Source: Protea cynaroides (Eukaryota > Streptophyta > Magnoliopsida > Proteales > Proteaceae). Taken from it: 64,000 bases of DNA. Within the stretch, counting starts at the first letter, position 1, and the number at the start of each line of letters is the position of its first letter. Below, piece by piece: positions 1 through 12,021 of the stretch. Position numbers and translations under genes: made by a program. The stretch is taken from the NCBI GenBank assembly GCA_028583415.1, contig CM053275.1, positions 81,096,805-81,160,804 of the forward strand. The letters are read 5' to 3'. Below the pieces are notes generated by a model. It made no database searches, had not been told where the DNA came from, and saw nothing but the letters and a program-made list of their open reading frames with translations.

Positions 1-2
1 GG

Positions 3-171
3 TTCTGTGAAGTCGGGTAATCTATGTGGTGCAAGAGAATTGTTTGGTCTCATAGTTAATCGAAACAGAGTGGCTTGAACTATCTTTGATTGGTGGACAA
101 GCATAATGCAACCAAACCCAAGAAGCATTCAGGCTGATTCAACAATATCTTGCAACTTTGCTGCTCTTGAC
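3..171 (+). pseudogene. PPR-like gene fragment
   Basis: One forward frame reads SVKSGNLCGARELFGLI, followed by NRNRVA, a stop where PPR proteins normally have Trp, and then IQADSTISCNFAALDS. The pattern 'K-x-G-N-x-x-x-A-R-x-L-F' followed by 'R-N-x-V-(W)-T' and 'P/A-D-S-x-T' is typical of two successive pentatricopeptide repeats of the plant PLS subfamily, which act in organelle RNA processing. The in-frame stop and the abrupt junction with a hairpin element at about 172 indicate a dead fragment that also runs off the left edge of the window. The match is from pattern recognition only, and the piece is short, so a chance resemblance is possible. Confidence 0.4.
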
Positions 172-385
172 AGCCATCATCCTCTCATCCAGGAGAGGGT
201 GGTGTCCTTATTGGATGGGCGATACTCATTCAAGCCCTCTATCTGAGTCAACAAGCTGAGTCAACAGGGGGGTGTCGGCTCGAACAGAGGGCTCGGACAC
301 CCGAGGCGCAGGTGTCTTCCATCCAATGGGAACGCTACCTCTCCTCCAAGAGAGAATCTCTCTTGGAGGAGAGGATGTACATCCT
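172..385. mobile_element. Foldback/MITE-type hairpin element 1
   Basis: The left arm (about 172-222, containing CCAGGAGAGGGTGG and TTGGATGGGC) pairs with the right arm (about 312-385, containing CATCCAATGGGAACG and CCTCTCCTCC). The loop holds GTCGGCTCGAACAGAGGG, a motif that recurs inverted in the elements at 1425 and 2633. This suggests one family of non-autonomous hairpin elements. I could not identify a clean target duplication, so the ends are approximate. Confidence 0.45.
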
Positions 386-1424
386 CCCCCCTTCGGATGC
401 TTGTTTTGTGTTGGAGAGGGAGGGGTGGAGTGATAAGGTTTCGACGAGAAAAGGCAAACGAAAGGGACTCAAATCGTCTTCTATCGTTGGACGGCATCCA
501 ATAGTCATTCAATTGTGATCTGACCATTGGAGTTCATTTGGTGTGCGTATCAATATATCGTTACGTGCGTCTAATAAAATCCAATCGTGATCCAATTGGA
601 CCACATGAGATGATTTCTTTTTCCAAATGTAATATGAGAGAGAGAGAGAGAGAGAGGACTGTAGGACCACCAAGTTAGCTATATCGGCTACCAACATTGG
701 GTTGGACTTAAAATGAGTCATTTAAGTTGTTTCCCTTTAGAGATGACACATGTCATCTAACAAAGTAAGTTCAGGTGATAGGATTGAAATGATATAATGC
801 TATTAAATGACGATATCAATTATAGTCAATGAAATCATTAATACCCCTAAAAGTGAAATGCGTGAAAGTTTCATAGGTTAGTGTGGATTATCCATAATAC
901 CCCAAAATATAGGAACTTTTTCGGCTGGTTACAGGCACCAACAGTGGTGACAACGAGCACGGGCCCTTTTAAAATAGCTGAAACTATTGTGTTCATCAAT
1001 CATCTACGTTCGCTTGTTCTATAGATTTCTTCAAGCAATCAATTTTCTCCGCTGTTCTATAAGAATCGATTCCATGATATATCTATCTCATTGTTTTCTT
1101 GCTCATTTTTCTTGGATGAGTGGATATCAGGGCATGTTTAATTTTACAAGGCCTTGATAAGTGATCGAAACCGGACCAACCCGATAGATATTAGTTTGTA
1201 AGCTGGGTTTCTGATCAAACCAATATCTTATTGGGCTAGTCTTGGGTTATACCTATTAAGCCCGGAACTGAAACGACCTAGACCAAAATTGGACCAAACC
1301 GGCCTATTGACACCTGATGGCAACGTTTATCACTGGGCTTCTCTAGGTCTGATCGGCCTATGGCGACATACTTCTTTGTTTGCCCTTTATAGCCAACCCA
1401 TTTCTCCTTTTTCCCTCTTCTGAT
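386..1424. other. Non-coding spacer
   Basis: AT-rich intergenic DNA with a short (GA)n run at 638-655. The stretch 1140-1310 is rich in ACCGGACCAACCC/GGACCAAACCGG words and ends in TTGACACCT, which resembles the right end of a degenerate MITE. No supportable gene is seen. Confidence 0.5.
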
Positions 1425-1640
1425 GGAATTCAAATCGTCTCCTCCTAGGGGTTCGGGAGGAGACTCGACTGTCACCAGTCAATGCTCGACACATGGGCAT
1501 TGGATAGATCCGAGCCCTCCATCCAACTTGGTGCATAAGCCGACACCCCCTGTCGGCTCACCTTACTGGCTCGGATCTAGGCATCGGCTGGTGGCAGCCG
1601 AGTCTCCTCCCGAACCCCTGGGAGGAGACGATTTGGATCC
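1425..1640. mobile_element. Hairpin MITE element 2 (possibly Mutator-type)
   Basis: About 45 bp at the left end (1425-1470, AATTCAAATCGTCTCCTCC...) is repeated in inverted form at the right end (1595-1640, ...GGAGGAGACGATTTGGATCC). The flanks CTTCTGAT (1417-1424) and CTTCCGAT (1641-1648) look like an 8-bp target duplication with one change. Long terminal inverted repeats and an 8-9 bp duplication fit a Mutator-like MITE; the class is inferred. It has no coding capacity. Confidence 0.6.
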
Positions 1641-2632
1641 CTTCCGATATGGGATTAAAGGGATATATTATACCCACTGTAACAGCTTTACAACTTCAAA
1701 TTTAGTTATCTTACCCATGGTTCAAGTAATCCATATTGGATCTGTTAATTAGTATCAGTTTTGGATATAGCCGATCCTAATTCAAAACCGATTCCAGACG
1801 GATCCAATCTGATACCCTTTTTTTTTATTTTTTATTCCATGTCACGTTTTAATCATTCAATAGACAAGATTGTCATGTGTCAATCATCTGCGATTACTAG
1901 GAATATAAAAATAATAATTAACTTTTTTTATAAAATAATAATCAATCTATGTCATGGGATGGAACCGATTCCAAATAGGTGCTTGCTAGCTATATCAGAC
2001 TGATACCGACCAATATTGACCTATCCGAATCGGTTTTCAAAACGACGGATACCTGGCCCATTTCTTCTCGTAAAGGCTTCCAATCTTACCAAATCCTTAG
2101 CATCCATTTATGGTTGTTCTCTTCAACTCAAAGTTGGTTACGGGTTCCATTTCCCTTCCATCATTGTTTCTGCCTAAGCAGATGCTTGAACTATAAAATC
2201 ATCTTACTGGATGGAAATCACTTCTTTCCGGAAGCAACCACCAGAGAATGGCAAGGATTCAACTAAGCTTTGCCATTATGTACTCACAATTATGGTTCAT
2301 GGTATCTGTATCGGAACAGTCAATTCATACCGATTTTGGACCTCATTCTATCCTAATCTATTTTAATGAGGATTGGGCACTTGTCGATTTCTTATTGGAT
2401 CCATACACTGTTTCAATCTGAACCAGATTGATTTTGAACACGACCAATACTGTGTTTCAATAACTGAATTTAAAACCGTGCTCACAATTGCAATTTTAAG
2501 TGTCCACATAAAGTTTCTTTTTTACAAGGAAACTGAGAGTCCAAAAATTTTCTAAAGGGGTGGTTACAAGCCCCTACACCAAAAGCTTCTCATAGGCTTC
2601 TATAACTACTTTGCCAGACAAGGTGCATTTTA
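1641..2632. other. Non-coding spacer
   Basis: AT-rich sequence with repeated 'ACCGATTCCA/ATTGGATCC' words and short open frames only. No gene, RNA gene or clear repeat could be supported. Confidence 0.5.
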
Positions 2633-2885
2633 GGATTCAAAACGTCTCCTCCCTGGGAGGAGGGGCGGCGACCCCAGTGGATGGTCGCCACGTGGGAGTC
2701 GGATGAATCCAACCCCTCTGTTCGAGCCGACACTCCCTTGTCGGCTTGGCTTGTCGGTTTGAACCGAGGGATCGGATTCATCCGAACCCCACGTGGCGAC
2801 CATCCACTGGGGTCGCCGCCCCTCCTCCCGAATCTCAGGGAGCGACCCCTCCTCCCGAATCTCAGGGAGGAGTCGATGTGGATCC
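2633..2885. mobile_element. Hairpin MITE element 3
   Basis: A long, nearly perfect inverted repeat: the arm at about 2664-2712 (GGCGGCGACCCCAGTGGATGGT...) is the reverse complement of about 2773-2821. Outer ends are GGATTCAAAACGTCTCC and its inverted counterpart ending GTGGATCC. CATTTTA occurs directly on both sides (2626-2632 and 2886-2892), a 7-bp target duplication. The outer TIR closely matches the element at 1425, so both belong to one family. A 31-bp block near the right end (CTCCCGAATCTCAGGGAG) is tandemly duplicated. Confidence 0.65.
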
Positions 2886-2960
2886 CATTTTACACATCAC
2901 AATGAGTGAGGAGAGAGTGCACATATTGTACACAAGGAAGATAGGAGAGTCCAAGTAGGA

Positions 2961-3330
2961 TGTAAATAGATAGTCGAAAATTCGAATTTGATTCGTATCC
3001 GGTTTCGTTTAGAGGTATCCTTATCCGGTCATGGGTATTCAAATCCGAATTTGGATAATCCGAAATAAAACCTATCTAATCCAAATGGATATTTAACTAA
3101 TAATTTTGAAGATTTGACAGGTTTTAGAGGATGAGGTAAAGAAAATTATATAACTAAGACATGAATTGGGAACAAATCATATCCAATATGGGAGAAAAGC
3201 TAGGGTTACATAAGTTAGAAGTATAAATAGAGAATTGAAAATCCGATTCGATTCACATCCATATCTGTTTAGGAACATCCGAATCCGTTCACATCAGAAT
3301 ATATATCCGTCATTATTTGATCCATTTACA
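2961..3330. mobile_element. Short MITE-like element
   Basis: Begins TGTAAATAGAT and ends ATCCATTTACA, an 11-bp inverted repeat with one mismatch. The interior is full of 'ATCCGAAT/ATTCGGAT' words common in plant MITEs. No target duplication could be confirmed. Confidence 0.4.
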
Positions 3331-3352
3331 TTTCTATATAGAACATGCTCCA

Positions 3353-3530
3353 TAGAAGCCTTGCATGGCCCAAAGAGAAGCCTGCATGCTCCTTGAAAAT
3401 CAAGACACTCTAGTATAAAGCTCCTTAATCACTCTTGCATGGCCCAAAGAGAAGCCTGCATGCTGCTTGAAAATCAAGCCTCCTAAATCACCCTTGTATG
3501 GCCTAGAGAAACCTGCATGCTCCTTGCCAT
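3353..3530. repeat. Imperfect tandem repeat, three copies
   Basis: The block CTTGCATGGCCCAAAGAGAA followed by GCCTGCATGCTCCTTG occurs three times, starting near 3360, 3434 and 3493, with spacings of about 75 and 59 bp. The third copy is shortened and changed. It is non-coding. Confidence 0.7.
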
Positions 3531-3718
3531 CTTGGAATGTCAAAAGACACTCTAATATAAAGTTGGGAAAATTACCTTGTCCACTTTTACTCTAACAAAA
3601 ATACCTAAAACGAGTTTTGAAATTACCAATATATCCAAAACAGTGTTTTACGTTTATCATTCATCTGCTTTTGACATTTTTGCCCCCTTCTCTTCCCTCT
3701 TCTTTCCTTATTCCGTCA

Positions 3719-3720
<2 letters not shown>

Positions 3721-3777
<57 letters not shown>
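3721..3777 (+). repeat. (CT)n microsatellite
   Basis: An uninterrupted CT run about 57 bp long. It lies just upstream of the family A copia insertion. On the far side of the stack, 30724 onward is CA/GAA-rich, so the tract may once have been part of a plant 5' leader. Confidence 0.9.
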
Positions 3778-3778
<1 letters not shown>

Positions 3779-3838
3779 AACGATAGGTATTCAACAGCAA
3801 CATGATCAGAGCTAGTCTCAAACAATTGCAGGAAAAGA

Positions 3839-4275
3839 TGTTAGATTTATGTGGGCTTAATTAATTACCTAACCTAGTTATTCAGTTGGAGTCCAATGAA
3901 CACGGTAGAACCAGTTTGATTTGGTTCGTTACATGGTATGAGATAGGTTTGGTAACCCTAATTGTATTGTGGGAAGGGTTTTAGGGTTACAATAATATTC
4001 TATAAATACTGGGTTAGAGTCCCCACAGCCACAATTAATAAGTTCTCTATGCACCCATTAGCAAGAGACACCAGGATATCCTCTGGAGGCTGTGGAAGAC
4101 TGTAGTCGAGGGATTTCGATCAAAGCTTAGAGCATCTTGGAGCTTATGGGAATCGATCTCTTCAAACAGGTGTGTCTTTATTATTAATCAATTATGATTT
4201 TTCAATTGCATTTTAGGGTTCATGTGTGGATTGGGATGGGTTTCGTTGAAACTCTAAATGCATAATAATCTAACA
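3839..4275 (+). repeat. 5' LTR of copia A1
   Basis: Starts TGTTAGATTTATG and ends TAATCTAACA, giving TGTTAGA/TCTAACA inverted ends. It contains a TATA-like TCTATAAATACTGG near 4000, followed by CCCCACAGCCACA, a likely LTR promoter. It aligns along its length with 12503-12897 plus 30678-30718, and with the two LTRs of A2. Confidence 0.9.
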
Positions 4276-4277
4276 GT

Positions 4278-4289
4278 TGGTATCAGAGT
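4278..4289 (+). other. Primer-binding site of copia A1
   Basis: TGGTATCAGAGT lies two bases after the 5' LTR. This is one base off TGGTATCAGAGC, the site complementary to initiator tRNA-Met used by most plant copia elements. Confidence 0.85.
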
Positions 4290-4903
4290 CAATCATACAG
4301 ACCTAGAATCGATGGTAAAACATTGTAAAGACCTACCCATGAGATTTGAATGAACTGAAAAGAAAAATCAAAAGTTTTGGATCGAATCTGGATTGAATCT
4401 ATCGGATTTTTTGACCGACGAAATTTTTTTGACCGACAAAATAGGTTAAGCCATATACCATTGGAAAGAGGACGATGAGAGGGAGCCGGCGATATAAAAA
4501 TCGTTGGCGCCGATGGTCGGACGCGCCCTCACTCGCCAGCGGTAGCGGTGAGTGGATCTCACACCTAGGGGAGTAAAAAAAAAAAAAAAAACCTGTTCGA
4601 CGGCGTTGAGTCATTGCCTGGTCGACTCGGCATAGAATCAATAACCCTAGCCATTTTCGGTAGGGTTGACTCGAGCTGAGACCAGCCAACCCAGGCCCGC
4701 CAAGCCCAGAGCGGCTCAGCCAGAGCTAGCCTAGCCCAGGCCAAGCCAGGCCAGCAGAGCCAGGCCAGCCAAAACCAGCCCAACTCATCAAGCCCAGGCT
4801 TGACCAGCCAGTCCAGGCCCGACCACCCGATGACCCTGTACGTGGGTCAACCCGAATAATGACCCGGATGGCGGCCCAATAACCCGGATGGATTGACCTG
4901 GTG

Positions 4904-7240
4904 TGTCACACTCTAATTATGGACTAACCAGTGGTGTGATGAACCATCATGAAAACTAACAGTTCAAACCCGGATCTCATATAGGCCGTGTCCATTCAGT
5001 TTAAACCAAGTACATTCCACAATAATAATCAGAGTAAATAAACGATAGCGGAAGTCTTTATTAATAATGAACTGAGTATCTAACAATGATAATAAATAAT
5101 TAAATCTAATTATTCTCAAATAACTCAAGACATAAAGTAAAATAATCAATTACATGTTCCAATAGTCAAAAATAGCTAAACTAATCAAAGACACATTGGT
5201 TGCACTCGCATGACGGAGTCATGCGCTTCCTCCATTGCTTATACATCCATAGACGCTATGTGTCCATACATCTACACATTCATATAATCTTCTACAGTAG
5301 AACCTGCATTAACAATTAAAAAATATTCGATGTCGATAGGGTGAGCACACATCACGACTCAGTGAGCAAACGAAGCAATGCTCAACCATATGTATGCATT
5401 CAATTCATATCTTTGGTATGGTTTTAAGTTTGCAACTGTGCTATAGAAAGGTTTGGCGGTCACCGCACCTCTATGCAGGGGTGTGTAAGCCCACCCAATG
5501 GATCAAATAATATTGTTGTCTACATCCATCCCACCATGGAATAGAGATAGAGCTAAAGTGTCCGGATCACACACTGTCAACACTTTTCCTGATGCCCTAC
5601 CCATACCAACATGTAAGTCCCTGCTGGCGATCTAACCAATCCTAATGTCATTTAAAAGTATCCAAGGTCTTACCCCAGCATCCCTCAATACTTCCATAGA
5701 GATAGAGCTAAGGTCCCCTGGCAGAGTCAGAGACCACACGGTCCGAGACCACCTCCCCTAATGCCCTACGGTGTAATAGTTTCGCTAAGGTAATGGCTAT
5801 ACAATGATGTCAGTGGGCAAGACTTGAGTAGAGATAGAGCTAGAGTCTGGTGATCAGGCTAAACCATAATGCCACGTCCTCCCCTTGATGCTCCACTCGC
5901 ATCCAACACACTAATCACACACAATCACATGCCTATTCCTAGCATCATCATCATAATATTATAAATAGACAGAAATAAATATGCATGAGTAGAATATAGC
6001 AGTAATATTGAATGACAAGTAAGATGCACATTACAAGCATACACGCATAGAATCATTCATTGCATTGGACAAATAAAATAAAACAGTTTGTTATTATCCA
6101 ATTAGTTTAGGTCTTGTTCCCTTACCTTGTAATGATGTTCGATCTTTTTCAAGCCTTGTAAATCACCTTTGAACTACTTGGAACCTAAGAAATTTATGGA
6201 TTTTAAATTAGGGTTTGAGTTTATCAAGTTACAGTAGTCGAAAACCTAATCTGAAGTCAAACAGGCTTTCTGAGACTGTGCGGTCCTAGGTGTGGCTGCA
6301 TATGTGGTCTCAGTATTTGCGACCACAAGGCATGCGGTCGATACTTGTGTTCGCATATCATGCGACTACACATGCGACCATATCTTCCCTGGGATCTTCC
6401 TAAGAGCATGTGGTCGATCATGTGATCACTGTGTGGTCGACCATAGCTGCGACCACACAAAGTTTTGGTCGATTTTTATCCTCAATCCAATCCTTTCATG
6501 AGTCGATTCCTTGGTTTATCATTAGGGTCCTTCCTATGAACGATCTATAGCCTTTCTTCATAATTTTTGTAAAGTTATTTACCCTAACCTACTCTCTTTG
6601 GATCTCCCTAGTATTTAACCCATGGGGTCTCATGGTTAAGATTCCTCATAAATTTCACATCTAGAGTTACAATGGAAAAACCCTATACTATGTAATCTAT
6701 TTCTACAGAGATGATTTCTTTACCTTGGCCTTCTGTAATAAGCTAAGTCCTTCCTTTCTCTCAGCTTGCTTCCTCAGATCTCTTTCTTCTTCTCTTCCTC
6801 TTTCTTTTTTTCTTAGGTTTAGAGTTACAATTTGTGTTCTAAAAGAGTGAAAGAGGCTAAGGGACGTCTTTTATATAGAGAAAAAACCTCCATATAGAGT
6901 TCTCCCTCAACTAGGAAAGATATCCTTTTAGACTAGGAAAGTTTTCAAAATTCAGAGTTGATCATATCATCATGTGGTCGCACGTATGGTCATAGAATCC
7001 ATTGACCACATGTCTCAAATATGAGACCACACGTTGAATATTGAGTGGTCTCACTTTCCTGAGGTGTGGTCAATCATACCAGCTCAAGTATGCTTTCACA
7101 CACTTCAAATTAACTGGTTTTGGATCGATTTACATACCTAGCCTTGTGGTTTCTTTAAACTCTTAGTCCACTCGATCCGACCATGATAGGAAGACCTGAC
7201 ACGACATGGTAAGATCGGTTTAGTAGAGTGCGGGTTTATA
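4904..7240 (-). mobile_element. LTR-like unit C3, probable solo LTR
   Basis: Reverse-oriented relative of the units at 12960 and 25007. On the minus strand it starts near 7240 with a decayed version of TGTAAGACCCGCAC and ends at 4904 in GTGTGACA. It shares with them the segment 'CCTATCATGGTCGG', a TATAAA-like box (near 6870 on the minus strand), three copies of the TAGCTCTATCTCTA motif (5542, 5697, 5829 as reverse complement) and a conserved short peptide near the 3' end (about 5215-5320). The target duplication is not recognisable. A solo LTR of a gypsy chromovirus with long LTRs is my inference. Confidence 0.65.
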
Positions 7241-7924
7241 TGACTTGAATAGGTTGACCCGAGAACCCAGATATTCGTCTGAAAATGGGCATTTTTGACT
7301 CGAGAACCCGAAATGTTGAACCGGGTTGGACCAGTGGTGGGACCATGACTAACTCGGTGGCTTGTTTTGGTCGGATCATGTAGTTCGGTTTGAACCAAAG
7401 GAAAAAAAAAGGATTTACATATTCAGTTCCATTTGAGCCGAACCACAGGTGAACTGATCCTGGGCAGACCGACCCAAACTTGGACAGACCGATCCAACCC
7501 GAGCCAAACCAGAATGGTCTTGACAACCCATAAAGGCCTGTTTAGCATCTTTTTTTTTCCTTTTTTTTTTTTTTTTTAATAGAACTACATTAAAATGCGA
7601 TTTTGGGAGCTAGGAAGGTTGGATTGATCTTCGATTTGTTCCATTGGATTTCATTTTTGATGCTCTTTAATCTGATATATATTTTGGTATATTTTGATAC
7701 ATTGAAAAATATATTATTATAAAAAAAGTCCTATGGGAACCCAATTTATAATATTTTTACTGATTTTTTTAAAGTTATTGTACCAAATTGATTGTAGAGC
7801 TATTGTGTATGATTATTTGAATGTTTAGACTTGTAAAATTATATTTTAATGCATTCATGGTTAAATAAATATCCCACATGAGCTGCAAGTTGAGATTTAT
7901 TCATATCATGGTAAAACTTGGTGT

Positions 7925-8325
7925 GACCACTAAAGTGACAACCTTGTTTCATTATGATGTATTCAAATTCAAGAGTCTGTATTTATAAATGGTTCAGTTT
8001 GTCGCTGTTCATCCAAAGGTGACATTGTCTAAGTTTATTCAAATTAGGATTTGTAGCTGTTGTGTAAGGATTTTGATGTGACTACCAAAGTGACAACCTT
8101 GGTCCTATCATAATATGTTCACATCTAATATTTATGTATTTACTAGCTATAGTATGAAAGTACAGTGCTCATTCAAAAGTGATACTGACATAAACTCCCA
8201 CTTTTATGGATGCAGTAGAGAACGACACTGTCCACCCAAAGGTGGTATTTTCTAAGATTATAAAAAACTTATACATATGGTTGAAGGATTGTGGCTTTAG
8301 GGGTCTTCATCCACCCAAAGGTAAT
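7925..8325 (+). repeat. Array of short CCAC...GTGG hairpins in copia A1
   Basis: Short inverted repeats of the form CCACCCAAAGGTGG recur at about 7927, 8010, 8081, 8232 (perfect, 8232-8245) and 8311, separated by 65-150 bp. The same array is found in A2 (58158-58601) and, on the minus strand, in copia B2 (44775-45160). It lies in the 5' interior, where no gag frame is evident. Confidence 0.65.
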
Positions 8326-8539
8326 GAGATTTCTGAGAGTCATTATTCCTACTTAGTTATTGCATAACTATCGAAAGGACCAGTGCACATATTGTCCCAA
8401 AGGATGTGTGTGTAGTTCAATTGACTTTTCAAAGATATAAATTAGCTTGCACATGTTGTATATATATTCTTACTAGCTATTTTTATTTGGTATTAATTGT
8501 AGACTTATAATTATTTACATTGTAATATAGTTGTGGACA

Positions 8540-9365
8540 TATAATGATTAAAATCTCAAGATGCCTGTCGTTGGTAGTTAGTTCTATGAATTGGCATAGA
8601 AATTAAAACTAGTTTAGGATTGTTTGACCTAGATGTAGTCTACAAAAAATTATATTCTAGACCTTAAGGTATTCAGCCCCTAAGATTAAGTAAAACAATG
8701 TTCAGATGGGAAACATTGAAAATGGATATTCCTAGTGAAATCTAAAGAAATGTTTGATATTTCAAGAAGGGACGGAGAGATGTTTTATTACTCAAGTCCA
8801 TCAGTTCCAGTTTTTGATGATAATAGATGGTATTGGGAGTGTGAGGAAGTACAAGGTAGAGCTGTTAACTATTAATGATAAGTTCAAAGGATAAGTGAAC
8901 ATTTGTAGGTAATTTATTCGAACCTATGTACGTGACACTTTAAACTTTCACTTCCTCACAAGAATTGTATAGTCAGATTCTAGTGACATATAGTACTCAA
9001 AAGATATAGTAACCCTCAATTGAAAGAGCTAAGGATAGAATTTCAAAGAAAAGGAAAAAATATGAATGCCAATGTGATAGTATATAAGTCATATCCAGGC
9101 AAAGACAAATTACGAAAGGGATAGTAAAACCCACAGAAAGAAATACATTTTTTCATGCAATGGTCAGAAATTTTATGACAAAAAATTAGACATTAAGGAG
9201 CTGCAAGATAAAATGGATCTAAGTATAATGAAATTCTTGTAGTATGACTCAGAATGGACATGTGAAGAAAGATTGTAAAGTTGGATAAGCTTAAGTGGAA
9301 AAAGAATAAGAAATATGAAACTTCTGAGGAAGAAGGTGTTGTAGATTGGACACTTAAGCATTAAT
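8540..9365 (+). pseudogene. Decayed copia gag with zinc-knuckle remnant
   Basis: Gag coats retroelement RNA. At about 9237-9282 one frame reads CSMTQNGHVKKDCKVG, the second half of the C-x2-C-x4-H-x4-C knuckle of copia Gag ('GHVKKDC'); the first half is damaged. Upstream, broken frames contain pieces resembling the LYSQILV and KGKN segments before the knuckle. Many stops and shifts are present. The corresponding region of A2 is 58850-59640 and is decayed in a similar way. Confidence 0.5.
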
Positions 9366-9540
9366 CGTAGTTTGAACCCATAGGATTATCAAAACCTTTA
9401 ATTTATTCTTTTTAGATTATTTATCTTTAGAAGTTAAACTGTATATTGTTATCTTCCGCCCTAGTTATAAGGGTTTAGGACTATTTTCTAGAGAAAGATT
9501 GAAAAGAATAATATCTTAAACCCCCATTCCAAAGTTCATA

Positions 9541-9630
9541 ACACACACACACATAAACACACACACACATACACACACGCACACACACACACACACACAT
9601 ACTATATATATATATATATATATTTATATA
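9541..9630. repeat. (AC)n followed by (TA)n microsatellite
   Basis: CA/AC-rich run at 9541-9599 and TA run at 9604-9624. A2 lacks the expanded run at the same position (about 59800), so it arose after the copies diverged. Confidence 0.85.
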
Positions 9631-10020
9631 TGTGTGATAATTAATTAAAAGGGAAGATGACAAGATTAAAGTAAATGAAGATTATTTACAACAAGGATTT
9701 ATTGGACTTAGTAGACATTGAGATTTCATCTAGGACTTCTTGTCACTGTTTACTCCATAGGTGTTTTTTCAAATAATGAAAATTAAGATGAAAATTTTTC
9801 ATTGAAAGAATTAAATCTATTGGATCTGAATGAAAGGGTATGTATTATGGGAAACCATGTGATACTGGTCTATTCCTTGGTAAATTTGAGCAAGTGTTTA
9901 TAAGAGACTGAGAATGTATTTGATCTTGTAGGGAAAGAATTAAAATTGTAGCCTATAATGTTAATAGATTATTTAGTTACTCAGTTTCAGTTTAAGTTAT
10001 CTTCTTGTTTGAGACTATAG

Positions 10021-11870
10021 AGCTAACATGGTTTCATAACACTCGTGAAAGAGTGATTATTTTAGAGCATTGAGTTGTCCTTTTATGGGATGTCAAAACA
10101 TATCCAAAGGATACGACAAGATTCTTAAGTTTGATGAAGCCACATGGAAATGACTGTGGAACAACTAGTTGAGATAACAAAAATATTATTAGAGTGTAAT
10201 GAAATTATTATTGAAATGTTCATTAAGATCGATGCTTCAGCCATAGTAACAGAGCCAGATGAGGCAAAGAGGAGATATACTAGACCCTGTAGATTTATGA
10301 TTTCATCCAATCACATGTTGTATTTTAAAATGGATGGTTTGGTGATGGACAAAAATGAAGATCCCTATGGTCTTGAACAAGTTGTTAGTAAAAAAATTAT
10401 TCTTGAATGTTTAATGGTCATAAAGAATGTGTCGTTGCCTATGAATAATAATGAGATTTAGGATTTTATGCTTTTGTCAATGAGCGATGTACTCAAATGT
10501 CAAAATTAAGTATAAAAAGAAATGAGTGATTTCAGTGGAAGAATTGATTGTTACAAAGTAAGATTTATAGAGAAATGGAATCACATAAAGAGAGAATAAT
10601 GTATTGACTTCAAATCTTTGAGATTTTAGTTGCTCAATTTGTTTTGGAGTTGCATCAGATAGATGTAAAAATCATTTTGGTCAAAAAAATCTAGAAGAAG
10701 ATGTTTGTATGCTATAATCACAAGGTTTTGTGGTAAGGATAAAGAAGATATATTTTGTAGACTTATAATGTCAATCTGTAGATTAAACATGTATCCAGGT
10801 AATGGTATGATAGGGTTGTATCTTCTTTCAACTTGGTTGAGATTGTCATTGATCAATATATATATCTAGAGGTCAATAGGAGTGGATTCATTTCCTAGTT
10901 ATATGTGTTGATGGTTAAATACTGACCTGCAATGATGTGGTTTACTGGTTGAAACCAAAGTTTCAATATCTGATAACTTCGAGATGAAGAATGTGTGAGT
11001 AAATACCTTTGTACTTGACATTGAGTTTCTCCATGACAGGAAAAGTAAAATTCTGGATCTGTCTCAAAATGTAAACATTGTTCTTGTTTTTAAAATGTTT
11101 AGTATGCATGTATAACCATTAAGTTGCGAATGTTTAAATCAGTAAAGGAGACAAATTGACAGAATTGTATACAAGAAATGATATTAAGTGTGAGCATTTA
11201 CACTGAAATAGGGAGCTTGATATATGCTCAAGATTGTAATCGTTTTATGTAGCCTTTTCATTGAGTGTTATGGGACGTTTTTAGTTGGATGCTGGTATGG
11301 CTTATTGGACAACAGGGAAAAGGATGGTCATGCAGTATATGCAGAGGACCAAAGATTATATATTCATTTTGAAAGTAGTGACACTGTCGATTATTTTGAT
11401 GTAATTTATAATGTTTGCATTGATGACAGGAAACCAACATCAAGGTTCATTGTCATGGTAGTAGGGTTTTGTAACTCTATGTAAAGATAACAAATAAAGT
11501 ATCTGGTGTAAGAGTTATTTTTTTGATTTGGAGGTTGTAGACTCTATTTCTAGACCTATTGAGATATATTGTGACAGCGATTTAGCTGTGTTCTTCTGAA
11601 AGAATAATAAGAAATCCAGTATTTCCCAGCATAAAAGAGATCGAATTTCTTCAGATATGAAAAAGGTCAAAAGAATTTATATTATTGTAGATTCTCTGAC
11701 GAAGGTTTTGTCATTGGGAGTCTTCAAATGGACAGTATGTCCAATATAGAAATGGTTGAGAATAATTATTTTATCATAGACTTAAGTGACCAAAGATCTG
11801 AGAATCAGTGGGAGTCTCTAGATATGCTTAATTAGTGGGAGACTCTTTATGTCTATGCTTGTGTTTACAC
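10021..11870 (+). pseudogene. Decayed copia pol (integrase tail, RT, RNase H)
   Basis: Pol encodes protease, integrase, reverse transcriptase and RNase H. Only fragments survive. At 10144-10461 a frame starts with the integrase-RT linker and contains EDPYGLEQVV (copia 'EDP..FEEA' ahead of RT). Near 10640-10760 the remnants of the RT 'LELHQMDVK' and 'FV...VCRL.KSIYGL' segments appear in different frames. From 11224 come the RNase H pieces AYWTTGKR.VMQYMQRTKDY and, at 11530-11600, VDSISRPIEIYCDSDLAVFF. The SLTKVLS piece near 11690 equals the 'ADPLTKGL' region. There are many stops and shifts; the YVDD active-site segment is not recognisable. A2 has the parallel relic at 60240-61980. Confidence 0.75.
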
Positions 11871-12021
11871 ATTACTTACTATATTTGATTGTATTTCTCA
11901 TGGTTTGATGGGCACAATTTTGTAACCATGGTTTTATTTATTTATTCATTTTAACATTGTATTATTACTATTTTGCTTACATGGTTATATGTGTTTGACA
12001 TGTCAAAGATTTTAGACGATA

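Noticed and set aside
6257..6501. Overlapping His/Arg-rich frames in C3
   Set aside because: Arise from repeated TGTGGTCG/CGACCACA words inside the LTR-like unit; also seen at 13100-13990 in C1.
10626..10856. 76-residue minus frame in copia A1
   Set aside because: Shadow of the decayed RT on the plus strand.
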